Positions 15,268-24,225 are shown, counted from the first letter of the stretch. The stretch: DNA of 64,000 nt from JAKAVN01 sp963796565 (GCA_963796565.1 CAWCMA010000012.1:1-64000), one strand, 5' to 3'. The notes: a model not told the origin generated them from the letters alone. Numbers and translations are program-made.

Positions 15268-17664
15268 ATGGCATCAAGCGAGAAGAAACCGGCAGCCTCC
15301 GAGTCGTCGTTGACCGCTGACGAGTTGCGCAAAATCGACGCGTATTGGCGAGCCGCGAACTACCTTTCAGTCGGGCAAATTTATCTCTACGACAATCCGC
15401 TGCTGCGGGAACCGCTGAAGCTCGCACATCTGAAGCCCCTTGTCGTTGGACACTGGGGCACGGCACCAGGCCAGAACTTCATCTACGTGCACTTGAACCG
15501 GCTTATCAAGAAGAATGACCTCGACATGATCTACATCGCCGGTCCCGGGCACGGCGGAGCGGCGCTGGTGGGCAATACTTACCTCGAAGGCACCTACAGC
15601 GAGATCTATCCGAACATCAGCGAGGATGAGGAGGGTCTGAAAAAGCTGTTCAAGCAGTTTTCATTTCCAGGGGGAATTTCCAGTCATGTTTCGCCGGAGA
15701 CGCCCGGCTCGATCCACGAGGGTGGCGAACTCGGCTACTCACTAAGCCACGCCTTCGGAGCCGCGTTCGACAATCCCACCCTGATCGTCGCCTGCGTGGT
15801 AGGCGACGGCGAGGCTGAAACCGGTCCACTGGCGACTGCCTGGCACTCCAACAAGTTTCTCAACCCCATCACCGATGGCGCGGTGCTGCCGATCCTGGAC
15901 CTCAACGGCTACAAGATCAGCAATCCGACCGTCCTCGCGCGGATCGAGCGCGAGGAACTGGAGCAGTTTCTGCGCGGTTGTGGCTGGACGCCGTACTTCG
16001 TCGAGGGTCACGAGCCCGTGCTGATGCATGAGGCCATGGCCGCGACCCTGGACCGGGCTCTCGAAGACATCCGGCGCATCCAGGACAATGCGCGGCGCAA
16101 CAGCGATACCACGCGGCCACGCTGGCCCATGATCGTACTCAAGTCGCCCAAGGGTTGGACCGGGCCGAAAGTGGTTGACGGCCTGCAGGTCGAAGGCACC
16201 TTCCGGTCGCACCAGGTGCCGCTGCTCGTCGATTCCGCGCATCCGGAGCACGTCGAACAGCTCGAGAGCTGGATGAAGAGCTATCGCCCGGAGGAGCTCT
16301 TCGACGCGCGTGGCCGTCTCCTGCCGGAACTGGCGGAACTCGCGCCCAAAGGCAACCGTCGCATGGGCGCCAATCCTCACGCCAACGGCGGAATCCTGCT
16401 GCGCGACTTGCACATGCCGGACTTCCACGACCACGCCGTGCAGGTGCCCGCGCCCGGCGCTGTCGAGGCGCAAGATACGCAAGTGCTGGGCAGGTTTCTG
16501 CGGGACGTCGACAAGCTGAATCAGGAGCAGCGTAATTTTCGGATTTTTGGTCCCGACGAGACGCTGTCCAACCTATTGGGGGCGGTCTTTGAGGTGACCG
16601 ATCGGCAGTGGCTCGCCAGGCGGGAAGGCAACGACGAGTTCCTTGCGCCCGAGGGGAACGTGCTCGATTCGATGTTGAGCGAGCATCAGTGCGAGGGTTG
16701 GCTGGAGGGGTACCTTCTCACGGGACGGCACGGGCTGTTCAATTGTTACGAGGCTTTCATCCACATCGTGGATTCGATGTTCAACCAGCACGCGAAATGG
16801 CTCAAGGTCACCGCGCAGCTACCTTGGCGGCGGAAGATCGCGTCGTTGAACTACCTCTTGGCTTCCCACGTCTGGCAGCAGGATCATAATGGCTTCACGC
16901 ATCAGGACCCCGGCTTCATCGACCACGTTGTGAACAAGAAGGCCGATATTGTGCGCGTCTATCTGCCGCCCGACGCCAATTGCCTATTGTCGGTTTTCGA
17001 TCACTGCCTGCGCAGCCGGCACTACGTCAATGTCGTGGTTGCGGGAAAGCACGCGCTACCCCAATGGCTGGCGATGGATGCCGCGGTCGTGCATTGCACC
17101 GAAGGGATCGGCATCTGGCCGTGGGCCAGTAACGATCGGGGTGGTGAGCCGGACGTCGTGATGGCCTGTTGTGGAGACACGCCGACGCTCGAGATTCTGG
17201 CGGCCGTAACCATCCTGCGCGAGCATCTGCCCGACCTGAAAATCCGGGTGGTCAATGTCGTCGATCTGATGAAGCTTCAGCCCAAGAGCGAGCATCCGCA
17301 TGGGCTGAGCGATACAGACTACGACGCTCTCTTCACCAGGGATAAGCACATCATTTTCGGGTTCCACGGATACCCGTGGCTGATCCATCGATTATCCTAC
17401 CGCCGGACCAATCAGAACTTGCACGTTAGGGGCTACAAGGAGGAGGGCACGATCACGACCGCTTTTGACATGCGAGTACAAAACGAATTGGACCGGTTTC
17501 ATCTGGTGCAAGACGTTATCGATCGTCTGCCGCAGTTGGGTGCCCGTGGAAATTACCTGAAGCAACAGATGAAAGACCGCCTCATCGAGCACAAGCAGTA
17601 CATCGACCAGCATGGCCAGGATCTGCCGGAGGTCCGGAACTGGAAGTGGTGCAATCCAAACTGA
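15268..17664 (+). CDS. xfp: Xylulose-5-phosphate/fructose-6-phosphate phosphoketolase
   Basis: 798-residue thiamine-diphosphate enzyme of full family length. It cleaves xylulose-5-P (or fructose-6-P) with inorganic phosphate to acetyl-phosphate plus glyceraldehyde-3-P (or erythrose-4-P), feeding acetyl units without decarboxylation. Visible hallmarks: N-terminal YWRAANYLSVGQIYL, GHWGTAPGQNFIYVHLNRLI, the GPGHGG loop, the ThDP motif GDGEAETGPLATAWHSNKFL, and the C-terminal HGYPWLIHRLSYRR segment. It is preceded by GGGAG and stands as a single-gene unit; no acetate kinase or phosphotransacetylase gene is adjacent in this window. Confidence 0.96.
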   Translation: MASSEKKPAASESSLTADELRKIDAYWRAANYLSVGQIYLYDNPLLREPLKLAHLKPLVVGHWGTAPGQNFIYVHLNRLIKKNDLDMIYIAGPGHGGAALVGNTYLEGTYSEIYPNISEDEEGLKKLFKQFSFPGGISSHVSPETPGSIHEGGELGYSLSHAFGAAFDNPTLIVACVVGDGEAETGPLATAWHSNKFLNPITDGAVLPILDLNGYKISNPTVLARIEREELEQFLRGCGWTPYFVEGHEPVLMHEAMAATLDRALEDIRRIQDNARRNSDTTRPRWPMIVLKSPKGWTGPKVVDGLQVEGTFRSHQVPLLVDSAHPEHVEQLESWMKSYRPEELFDARGRLLPELAELAPKGNRRMGANPHANGGILLRDLHMPDFHDHAVQVPAPGAVEAQDTQVLGRFLRDVDKLNQEQRNFRIFGPDETLSNLLGAVFEVTDRQWLARREGNDEFLAPEGNVLDSMLSEHQCEGWLEGYLLTGRHGLFNCYEAFIHIVDSMFNQHAKWLKVTAQLPWRRKIASLNYLLASHVWQQDHNGFTHQDPGFIDHVVNKKADIVRVYLPPDANCLLSVFDHCLRSRHYVNVVVAGKHALPQWLAMDAAVVHCTEGIGIWPWASNDRGGEPDVVMACCGDTPTLEILAAVTILREHLPDLKIRVVNVVDLMKLQPKSEHPHGLSDTDYDALFTRDKHIIFGFHGYPWLIHRLSYRRTNQNLHVRGYKEEGTITTAFDMRVQNELDRFHLVQDVIDRLPQLGARGNYLKQQMKDRLIEHKQYIDQHGQDLPEVRNWKWCNPN

Positions 17665-17742
17665 ATGTGCGAAAGCGTGTAATCGGAACGGGCGCTCTGC
17701 CTCCGCGATGAGCCTCCGCGGCTTACCGGTAGGAATAAAGAA

Positions 17743-18648
17743 TCAATCTCGTCGCTTCTTGAGCGCTTCGAGTTCGTCAAGCGTACGCGGCCAGTCCTCG
17801 TGTAACAGGCGGGAAAACGCGCGATCGGCAAGCAGGCGGCCGCCAGTCTGGCAAGGCGCACAATAGTTGGTCTCGTTGCTGGCGTAACGTATGCGCTGGA
17901 CTTTGGCGCCGCAGCGTGGGCACGGCTGGCCATAGCGGCCGTGGACCGCCGTGCCGGGCCGAAATGCGGTTACCTTTTCGGGAAACGTATCGGCCGCTTC
18001 GGCCCGCAGGCGGTCGGTCCATTCCAGCAGCGTCGCGCGGGTCGCCTCGTAGAGCCGCGCGATCTCTTCCACCGTCAGCTTCTGCGTCATCGCGATAGGC
18101 GAGAGCTGTCCTCGATGCAGAATCTCATCGGAAAACGCGTTACCGATACCGCTGAAGATGTGCGGATCGGTAAGCGAGCGCTTCAACGTGTGATTGGCCG
18201 CACGCAACGCGGCGGTGAATGCGGGAAGGCTCGCGTCGAGCGGTTCGATACCGCCGGCGCTCAGCGATAGCAGGCCCGCCTCACCCTCGACCACGTGGAG
18301 CGAAGCGCGGCGCTGCGTGCCCGCTTCCGTGAGCCACAGCCATCCGCTATCGAACTCGAACGCGGCCAACAGGTTTCTGCTGCCCAGTTTTGGAACGGAA
18401 GTGTTCCAATGCAATCTGCCCGCAATTTTGAGATGCATCACGAGCCACAAGTTGCCTGCGACACCAATCGCTATTTGCTTGCCCAGCCGCCGAACGTCGT
18501 GGACTGTTCGGCCCTGTGTTGCACTCAAGGGAGGGTCCGCGGTGCGCAGCAGAAATGGCGACTTCACCAGTGTGCGTATCAGCTTGTGACCTATGATGCG
18601 CGTTCGCAACGCTTCCACGTAAACGCTGACATCAGGTAGTTCCGGCAT
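17743..18648 (-). CDS. Fpg/Nei-family DNA glycosylase
   Basis: 301-residue base-excision repair enzyme (formamidopyrimidine-DNA glycosylase/AP lyase family). It starts MPELPDV, giving the N-terminal Pro nucleophile and Glu3; residue 6 is Asp where most Fpg proteins have Glu. Lys57 in RRLGKQI matches the conserved beta-hairpin Lys. The H2TH segment is IFSGIGNAFSDEILHRGQ, and a C-terminal zinc finger (CPRCGAKV...YCAPCQTGGR) is followed by a short extension of ~30 residues beyond the usual end. Substrate (8-oxoG or oxidised pyrimidines) cannot be settled by eye, so I give no symbol. It is divergent from the disrupted EVE gene. Confidence 0.9.
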   Translation of the reverse strand: MPELPDVSVYVEALRTRIIGHKLIRTLVKSPFLLRTADPPLSATQGRTVHDVRRLGKQIAIGVAGNLWLVMHLKIAGRLHWNTSVPKLGSRNLLAAFEFDSGWLWLTEAGTQRRASLHVVEGEAGLLSLSAGGIEPLDASLPAFTAALRAANHTLKRSLTDPHIFSGIGNAFSDEILHRGQLSPIAMTQKLTVEEIARLYEATRATLLEWTDRLRAEAADTFPEKVTAFRPGTAVHGRYGQPCPRCGAKVQRIRYASNETNYCAPCQTGGRLLADRAFSRLLHEDWPRTLDELEALKKRRD

Positions 18649-18732
18649 GACAAGTTCTTGCGTGCCGGACTGCCCGGGTCCGCGCCGCTTATGTTAGCTT
18701 TACCCGGAATCACGACTGAAGAGGACAGGCCC

Positions 18733-18900
18733 ATGAACTATTTTCTCGCCAAGACCGAACCAGGGACGTATTCGATCGACGATCTCGAGCGCGAGAAACA
18801 CACGGTCTGGGACGGTGTGACCAATGCACAAGCCGTTCGCGCCATCCGGGAGATGCGGCCGGGCGACCTCGTCTTCATCTATCACAATCAACTAGGTTAA
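18733..18900 (+). pseudogene. EVE-domain protein, N-terminal half (split by element insertion)
   Basis: Begins MNYFLAKTEPGTYSIDDLER, the hallmark start of EVE-domain proteins (thymocyte nuclear protein 1-like), which bind modified bases in DNA or RNA through a PUA/YTH-like pocket. After 51 native residues ending ...DLVFIYH the frame enters the inserted element, adds NQLG and stops. The rest of the gene lies 14 kb away at 32900-33169. Joining the two at the 13-bp repeat restores one uninterrupted 136-codon frame, normal for this family. Confidence 0.9.
18874..18886 (+). repeat. attL core TTCATCTATCACA
   Basis: 13-bp perfect copy of the sequence at 32900-32912. It lies at codons 48-52 of the EVE gene in the same reading frame as the right copy. 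Confidence 0.9.
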
Positions 18901-19004
18901 TCACAGGTAACCGCGAGCAATCTAGCTCAAAAAGCTGAGCTTTCGCGCGGGCTATCGAGCAACGTCAGGTAACGTCGGGATACCGTCGGTATCGCTGTTT
19001 GCTG

Positions 19005-19088
19005 ACATTGTGATGACATTGCTATCATCCAATCTCGATGACTCTGGCTAAGCAAGCTGAAATGTCATCAACAGCTTGCATGTCATCA
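19005..19088. promoter_or_regulatory. Left arm-type sites TGATGACA (integrase/excisionase binding candidates)
   Basis: CATTGTGATGACATT at 19006-19020 recurs exactly at 32793-32807, near the other end of the element. The octamer occurs twice more here in reverse orientation (TGTCATCA at 19063-19070 and 19081-19088), just before the integrase gene. Placement inside both att sites fits integrase arm sites or excisionase sites. Confidence 0.55.
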
Positions 19089-19105
19089 GAAGGGAGCAAT
19101 CGGCA

Positions 19106-20311
19106 ATGGCGCACATCACGAAAGCATTGGTCGAGCGAGCGCGCGTACCACAGCGGGCGAAAAATCCCAGCGAACAGGAGACGCTAATAACTTGGGACGA
19201 TGAGCTTCGCGGTCTGGGTCTGCGCGTCAGTTTCACTGGCAGAAAAGTTTTCATCTTCCAAACCCGTGTCAAGCGACGGCTCAAACGCATCACGCTTGGC
19301 GAGTATCCGTATATGACTGTCGCCCAAGCGCGCGAGAAGGTTTTCGAGATGAAAGCCGCAATCGGGCGTGGCGAGGATCCAACCCTGGAGCGCAAGCGCA
19401 GACGCGAAGAACCGACGTTCGCTGACCTCAGCGAAGCCTACTTGAAGGATGCTCAGTTGCGTCGTCTCAAGTCGGTTGGCAATTCACGGCGTCAGATCGA
19501 AGTGCATTGCAAAAGCTGGATGACGCGTGCAGCGTCGGATATACAGCGCGAGGATGTCGCCAGGCTGCACGCGAAGATCGCCGAAGAACGCGGTCAGGTG
19601 ATCGCCAATCGAATCGCGACGCTGACGCGGACTATCTATAACCGAGCGATTGATACCGGTTTGTTCAAGGGCGTGAATCCTGCGCAGCGCGTGCGGATGT
19701 ACCGCGAGCACGCCCGCACACGATTTCTCACGACCGAAGAACTTATGCGCGTGAATCGTGCGCTCCAGCAAGAGCCGAATCTTTATTGGCGTTCGTTCTT
19801 TACGCTCTTGCTCTTACTTGGTCCGCGAAAGAACGACTTGCTTGCGGCGCGCTGGGCCGACATCGACCGCGATGCAGGCACGTGGCGCATACCGACAGCC
19901 AAGACTGGGCGCGAGAATCTGCTCCCGCTGCCCGAAGCTGCGCAGCGCATCTTTGACGAATTGCACAAGCTCAGCGGTGCATCGAGCGAGTGGGTCTTTC
20001 CTAGCACGGGCAGCACGGGGCATCTTGCAGAGCCACGCCGACGTTGGCTGCACATCCTAGAGCGCGCGAAAGTGTCGGATGTGACGATTCATGACTTGCG
20101 GCGCACGCTCGGCAGTTTTCTCGCGAGCAGCGGTCAGAGCTTGCCCATGATCGGACGTGTGCTCGGTCATCGCTCGCCGAGCAGCACCGCCATCTACGCG
20201 CATCTCGCGCTGGACTCGGTGCGCAAGGCGCTTGAAGACAATGCACGGTTGATGCTCGGTTCGACGAGCGCTGAGCATGATCACACTCAAGCTCAGCACG
20301 ATAAGAAGTGA
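19106..20311 (+). CDS. int: P4-type tyrosine integrase (DUF4102 N-terminal domain)
   Basis: 401-residue site-specific recombinase that catalyses integration and excision. I take the ATG at 19106, preceded by AAGGGAG; an upstream TTG at 19076 would run through an arm site. Residues ~10-90 are the P4-type arm-binding domain (LGLRVSFTGRKVFIFQTRVK, ITLGEYPYMTVAQAREKV). The core-binding domain follows (~100-200), then the catalytic domain with Arg in LLGPRKNDLL, Lys in TAKTGREN, HDLRRTLGSF, GHRSPSSTAIYAHL with the Tyr nucleophile. It is the first gene inside attL. Most relatives use tRNA targets; this one has used a protein gene. Confidence 0.93.
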   Translation: MAHITKALVERARVPQRAKNPSEQETLITWDDELRGLGLRVSFTGRKVFIFQTRVKRRLKRITLGEYPYMTVAQAREKVFEMKAAIGRGEDPTLERKRRREEPTFADLSEAYLKDAQLRRLKSVGNSRRQIEVHCKSWMTRAASDIQREDVARLHAKIAEERGQVIANRIATLTRTIYNRAIDTGLFKGVNPAQRVRMYREHARTRFLTTEELMRVNRALQQEPNLYWRSFFTLLLLLGPRKNDLLAARWADIDRDAGTWRIPTAKTGRENLLPLPEAAQRIFDELHKLSGASSEWVFPSTGSTGHLAEPRRRWLHILERAKVSDVTIHDLRRTLGSFLASSGQSLPMIGRVLGHRSPSSTAIYAHLALDSVRKALEDNARLMLGSTSAEHDHTQAQHDKK

Positions 20312-20548
20312 TGTGGATAGCAAATAGTTATTCAAGATTTTGACTTGAGTATTCGCCAGGCAAAATAGCTAATAAAATCAACGATTTAGCTAGTAGTTGC
20401 TTTTCTCAAGAAACCGAGCATAAGCTTCGACCTATCGCGAATCGCGCTTTGAGGCAGCGAAGGATCAGCGCACCGCGACTATAATCAACGCACGTGATGA
20501 GAGCCGCTTGGCGGCGCACGTGTGAGGGGCAGGTTAAAGTTCACCATA
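20312..20548. other. Leader region between integrase and RHH gene
   Basis: AT-rich by comparison with its flanks. It contains an inverted pair TAGCTAA...TTAGCTA around 20367-20393 with a 13-base gap. No gene is visible; it is a likely control region for the early replication operon. Confidence 0.4.
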
Positions 20549-20585
20549 CCCCGCAACGAGGCGAGAGCCTTGCTGCGGGGTTTTT
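20549..20585 (+). terminator. Intrinsic terminator directly before the RHH gene
   Basis: The stem CCCCGCA/TGCGGGG encloses an inner AGGC-GAGA-GCCT hairpin and is followed by TTTTT. It ends only 10 bases before the ribosome-binding site of the RHH gene, so it could act as an attenuator or block read-through from the left. Confidence 0.7.
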
Positions 20586-20606
20586 ACGTCTATGGAGGTA
20601 AAAAAG

Positions 20607-20804
20607 ATGCCGAAGAAGAAGTACAAGTACAACCCGACGCTCGGCTCACACGTGCCGGCCGCGCTGTTAAACCGCGTGAAGCTCGAAGCGGTACGCACTG
20701 GAAAAACGATCCAGGCAGTCGTCATCGATGCGCTCGAAGCCCACGTGCCGAAGCGTATGCGCGTCGTCATCGAGAGCGATGTGGACGTTAGACGCAGGGC
20801 TTAA
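20607..20804 (+). CDS. Small ribbon-helix-helix-like protein
   Basis: 65-residue basic protein. The start at 20607 is set by GGAGG (20595-20599) eight bases upstream. After a Lys/Tyr-rich tip it has the pattern of an RHH DNA-binding protein: strand (GSHVPAALLN), helix (RVKLEAVRTG) with the typical TGKTIQAVVIDALEAHV second helix. It lies four bases before the excisionase-like gene and is probably a transcription or copy-control regulator of the element. Confidence 0.65.
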   Translation: MPKKKYKYNPTLGSHVPAALLNRVKLEAVRTGKTIQAVVIDALEAHVPKRMRVVIESDVDVRRRA

Positions 20805-20808
20805 TCTC

Positions 20809-21045
20809 ATGAGCACAGCAACGATGAACGGCGAAGCAACCGTCACCAGCGACGAGCGCCTGCTGACGGTGACGCAAGCCGCCGCTCTTATGCAGATGAA
20901 TCCCAAAACTCTCACCATCTGGCGAAGCGCGGGCAAAGGACCAAAGTATCTCAAGTGCGGACGCGCGGTTCGTTACCGCATGGCCGACCTGCGTGCGTGG
21001 CAAGAGTCCGTCGTGGTCGATCCAACCAAGGGAGATCGCGCGTGA
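20809..21045 (+). CDS. MerR/excisionase-type helix-turn-helix protein
   Basis: 78-residue protein with a helix_turn_helix_17-type DNA-binding domain: LLTVTQAAALMQMNPKTLTI (HTH), then the wing and GPKYLKCGRAVRYRMADLRAW. This is the standard form of excisionases or AlpA-like regulators in P4-type and satellite elements. The ATG at 20809 was chosen because it starts four bases after the RHH gene's stop. With the integrase it probably controls excision. Confidence 0.85.
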   Translation: MSTATMNGEATVTSDERLLTVTQAAALMQMNPKTLTIWRSAGKGPKYLKCGRAVRYRMADLRAWQESVVVDPTKGDRA

Positions 21046-21113
21046 TGTGGAGGTGCCAGAGTAAGCCGCTGCTGGAGCATCGAGCAATATGTCGAGTGCA
21101 TTAGAAACTGCGA

Positions 21114-21138
21114 CGGGTCGGGCGCCACACCCGACCCG
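21114..21138. other. Stable hairpin before the primase gene
   Basis: CGGGTCGGG and CCCGACCCG form a perfect 9-bp stem with a 7-base loop, ending 12 bases before the GGAG of the primase gene. There is no T-run. It may limit translation or processing of the downstream message. Confidence 0.5.
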
Positions 21139-21161
21139 CCACGAACTAAAGGAGAAGCGTC

Positions 21162-21728
21162 GTGTCAGACGGCATACCTATTACAACCTCGTCGAATCGG
21201 TTTCAACCTTCTCAATCTGAAGAAGCACCACGCCCTGTCGCGCCGATTGTTCAAGCGCAGAACATTCCACGCGTACTTAAGCAACGGCGACAATGGGTAA
21301 TGTGGCGCTACAGCTTCAAAGAGAAGCGCGGCGGAAAGTGGACGAAGGTGCCATATCAATGCGACGGGCAGAAGGCCAAGAGCGATGATCCAACGACTTG
21401 GACGAGCTTCGATGCCGTGATTGCAATGCTGCCGAAGCAAGTCTTCGGTAACAAGTCATTCGATGGCATCGGCTTCGTGCTGACCGCCGACGATCCCTTC
21501 TGTGGAGTCGATCTCGATCACTGCCTCAAGGACGGCAAGCTCAGCGAATGGGCGCAGCATGTCGTCACCACGCTCAACAGCTACACCGAGATCACGCCGA
21601 GCGGCGAAGGGCTGCGCATCTTCGTGCGTGCCAAGCTGCCAGGTGCGAGCGGGCGCAAGAACGAACGCATCGAGCTTTACAGTAATGCACGATTCCTAAC
21701 TATCACTGGACAGGTATTCCACACATGA
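21162..21728 (+). CDS. Primase-polymerase N-terminal domain protein
   Basis: 188-residue protein starting with GTG at 21162 (GGAG seven bases upstream). It matches the first half of phage archaeo-eukaryotic primase/polymerase domains (NrS-1/PrimPol-like): VMWRYSFKEKRGGKWTKVPY, then GIGFVLTADDPFCGVDLDHC with the metal-binding Asp pair, and TPSGEGLRIFVRAKLPG. In relatives this domain continues into the segment found at the start of the next gene. Here a stop and overlapping ATG (ATGA) separate them, in different frames. Two translationally coupled polypeptides, or a frameshift, would restore the usual architecture. Confidence 0.8.
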   Translation: MSDGIPITTSSNRFQPSQSEEAPRPVAPIVQAQNIPRVLKQRRQWVMWRYSFKEKRGGKWTKVPYQCDGQKAKSDDPTTWTSFDAVIAMLPKQVFGNKSFDGIGFVLTADDPFCGVDLDHCLKDGKLSEWAQHVVTTLNSYTEITPSGEGLRIFVRAKLPGASGRKNERIELYSNARFLTITGQVFHT

Positions 21729-23782
21729 CAATCGAGAAGCGCCAGACCGCACTGATGCAAATCTATCGTGAAGCTTTCGGCGAACCCGAGCCAGAGCGCG
21801 AGATCAAGCCCGAGCTAAACGGGCGCCCAAGCAGTGGGCGACCAAAGGTCGAGATCGATGAAGCACTGCTAGACAAAATCCGCGAGTCGGCCAACGGCGA
21901 GCAGTTTACAGAGCTTTTCGACAACGGCGATTGGGAAAAAGCTTACTCGTCACAAAGCGAGGCTGATCTTGCGCTCGTCGGCATGCTGCGCTTTTGGCTG
22001 TGGAACAGCGGTGGGGCGGCAGCGATTGACAGTTACTTTCGAGCTTCAGCCCTATACCGCGACAAGTGGGATGAGAAGCGTGGCAAACAGACCTACGGCG
22101 AACTGACCATCGCGAACGCAACCAAGGGCGACTTCGACTACTACGGTCGAGGCCCAGACGACAGCATACAAAGGCGGGAGCGCACCAAGGCAAAGGCCGA
22201 CATCGGGACGAAAACCAACAGCAAGATAAAGACCGACGCCAAGACCAAGAAAGCCAGCACCAAGGCCACGCAGGACGGCTTTGTCGATTTCGACGCAACG
22301 CTCACGCAAGAGCACCGCATCGAAGCGCCACGTTTGCCGGTCGAAGTGTTCGGTGCGCAGTGGGCCGATTGGCTCGTCGGTACTGCGAAAGCCAAAGCGG
22401 CACCAGTTGATTTCACAACGATGGCGCTCTTAACCACAGCCGCGAGTCTCATCGGTAACGCGCGTAGAGTTGCACCGTGGAAGGAATGGACAGAGGCAAT
22501 AATCCTGTGGATCAGCCGCATCGGCGAGCCGTCAACGAACAAAACGCCAGGCGTGCAACCGATCTACGACATCATGGGCATTCTGCAATGGGAGCAAAAA
22601 GACCAGTACGCAGAAATCGTGCGCAAGTGGCAGGAAGACAAAATCAAGGCGAAGGCTGCGCTCGATACATATACCAGCGATGTTAAAGAAGCGTTCGCCG
22701 AAGCCAGGAAGAAACAAAGCACGATGATCAAGCAAATGTCCCTGCCAAAGACCACCTTTGAGCCGCCGCGTCCGGTCGAGCCAGCCTTGATGACCGTCGA
22801 TGCGACGATGGAGTCGCTCGGACCGCTACTCGCCGTTCAGCCCAAAGGGTTTCTGCAACGGCGCGAAGAACTATCGGGCTGGATTAGTGGCTTCGATCAA
22901 TATCATGGGCGTGGCGGCAGTGAACGCAGCTTTTGGATAGAAGCGTACAATGGGCACCACTACAACATTCGCCGAGCGAAGTTCGATGGCGGGTCGCTCG
23001 ACATTAAATATTTGTCGATTTCGATTGAAGGCAGCATGCAGCCCGACCGGCTTGGCACACTGCTACTCGAAGGCGATGACGACGGGCTCACGGCGCGCTT
23101 CTTGTTCTCATGGCCAGATAGCGTCGCATTTGAACGCCCGAGCGGTGAGCCTGCGCAAGCGATAGCGCTCAACGCGCTACGCCGCCTGCGTGATTTAGAG
23201 ATGGTTGGGAGCGACGGCAACAAATCCTACAAGACAGTCATGTTCAACACAGCCGCAGCCAAGCTGTTCGAGCAGTGGCGCATTCGATATCCGCGCGGTG
23301 AAAAAGGGTTGTCTGGAAAACCTCTAAGCTGGCACGGCAAACTGCCCGGCGTCGTGCTGCGTCTCGCGCTCGTGCTGACTTACTTGCGCTGGTGCATCGA
23401 GGCGAAAAGTGTGAAAGAGCCGAGCGAGATCGCCGCAACACGCGTGAGTGAGGCGATCAAGCTGGTTGAAGAATACTTTATGCCGATGGCGAATCGAATG
23501 TTCGGCGATGCGAAGCTGCCTGAGTCTATGCGCAATGCCAAGATAGTAGCGAAGGCGATTCAAGCAAAACAGTTTGGCGAGAAACGCGACGGACGGGTCA
23601 TCGTCAACATGCGACAAATCCATCAGCAATACTTCAACCGTATGGGCTCTGAAGATGTGCAGCACGCTTTCGATGAATTGGTTGAGGCGGGCTGGCTACG
23701 CCGAATCGAGCACGCAGAAGTACGCGCAGGGCGACCGCGAAAGGATTATGAGGTCAATCCACGAGTATTCACACTGAAATGA
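21725..23782 (+). CDS. Primase C-terminal segment plus DUF3987 helicase-like protein
   Basis: 685-residue replication protein overlapping the primase gene by four bases. Residues ~60-140 (ADLALVGMLRFWLWNSGGAA...YRDKWDEKRG...TYGELTI) are the C-terminal part of the primase domain. A Lys/Thr-rich low-complexity linker (~155-195) follows. Residues ~215-560 are the DUF3987 helicase-like domain, with an unusual P-loop RIGEPSTNKTPG (Asn in place of Gly before Lys) and the family's RREELSGWISGFDQYHGRGG motif. The C-terminus looks winged-helix-like (VQHAFDELVEAGWLRRIEHA). Expected role: initiation and unwinding for the element's own replication. The inverted repeat downstream begins within its last codons. 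Confidence 0.85.
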   Translation: MTIEKRQTALMQIYREAFGEPEPEREIKPELNGRPSSGRPKVEIDEALLDKIRESANGEQFTELFDNGDWEKAYSSQSEADLALVGMLRFWLWNSGGAAAIDSYFRASALYRDKWDEKRGKQTYGELTIANATKGDFDYYGRGPDDSIQRRERTKAKADIGTKTNSKIKTDAKTKKASTKATQDGFVDFDATLTQEHRIEAPRLPVEVFGAQWADWLVGTAKAKAAPVDFTTMALLTTAASLIGNARRVAPWKEWTEAIILWISRIGEPSTNKTPGVQPIYDIMGILQWEQKDQYAEIVRKWQEDKIKAKAALDTYTSDVKEAFAEARKKQSTMIKQMSLPKTTFEPPRPVEPALMTVDATMESLGPLLAVQPKGFLQRREELSGWISGFDQYHGRGGSERSFWIEAYNGHHYNIRRAKFDGGSLDIKYLSISIEGSMQPDRLGTLLLEGDDDGLTARFLFSWPDSVAFERPSGEPAQAIALNALRRLRDLEMVGSDGNKSYKTVMFNTAAAKLFEQWRIRYPRGEKGLSGKPLSWHGKLPGVVLRLALVLTYLRWCIEAKSVKEPSEIAATRVSEAIKLVEEYFMPMANRMFGDAKLPESMRNAKIVAKAIQAKQFGEKRDGRVIVNMRQIHQQYFNRMGSEDVQHAFDELVEAGWLRRIEHAEVRAGRPRKDYEVNPRVFTLK

Positions 23783-23906
23783 TTTTGACCTTTTTGACCT
23801 TTTTGAAGCTAGAGAGAGATATAAATATATACATACATACATACATACATTCAAAACACCGGTCCCTAATGTCAAAAAGGTCAAAAAGGTCAAAATTATT
23901 TCAGTG
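23772..23906. repeat. 35-bp inverted repeat with TTTTTGACC iterons and AT-rich spacer (candidate origin)
   Basis: The arms at 23772-23806 and 23872-23906 are reverse complements with one mismatch in 35. Each arm contains a tandem 9-base unit TTTTTGACC (about three times). The 65-base spacer is AT-rich and includes a run of ATAC/ACAT tetranucleotides (23828-23850). It directly follows the primase/helicase genes, where satellite origins often lie. A giant hairpin terminator is the main alternative, but there is no GC-rich stem or T-run. Confidence 0.6.
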
Positions 23907-24078
23907 CAATTGTGCAAAAAGACAGGCCCAGCCCTCGACTACTCTGCTCTCAAGCGCTGCCGATCTGAACGCAGCGCAGCGCTCTGCGAACTAGCCCATC
24001 CAAGCAACGCGCCGCGACCTAGACCGATTTCATTCTGATGACATTCAGGATTCTGAATAGCTAGAACCAAGCTGTCCG

Positions 24079-24109
24079 ATACCCGAGGAACAACATGTTC
24101 CTCGGGTAT
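24079..24109. terminator. 13-bp hairpin, sister of the one at 30670
   Basis: ATACCCGAGGAAC/GTTCCTCGGGTAT with an AACAT loop is a perfect stem. The core CCCGAGGAACAACA recurs in the hairpin after the gene at 30374. There is no strong T-run here, so it may be a terminator or a processing or protein-binding hairpin. Confidence 0.55.
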
Positions 24110-24225
24110 TCGACTTACGCGCGCGAGCGACATTCGATGCTCTGCGCACCCGCGACTATCTACGTCGCACGCAGCGCGACATTGTGCTCTTGCATCACAG
24201 AGCAATAGGGCATACCTGGCCGGCC

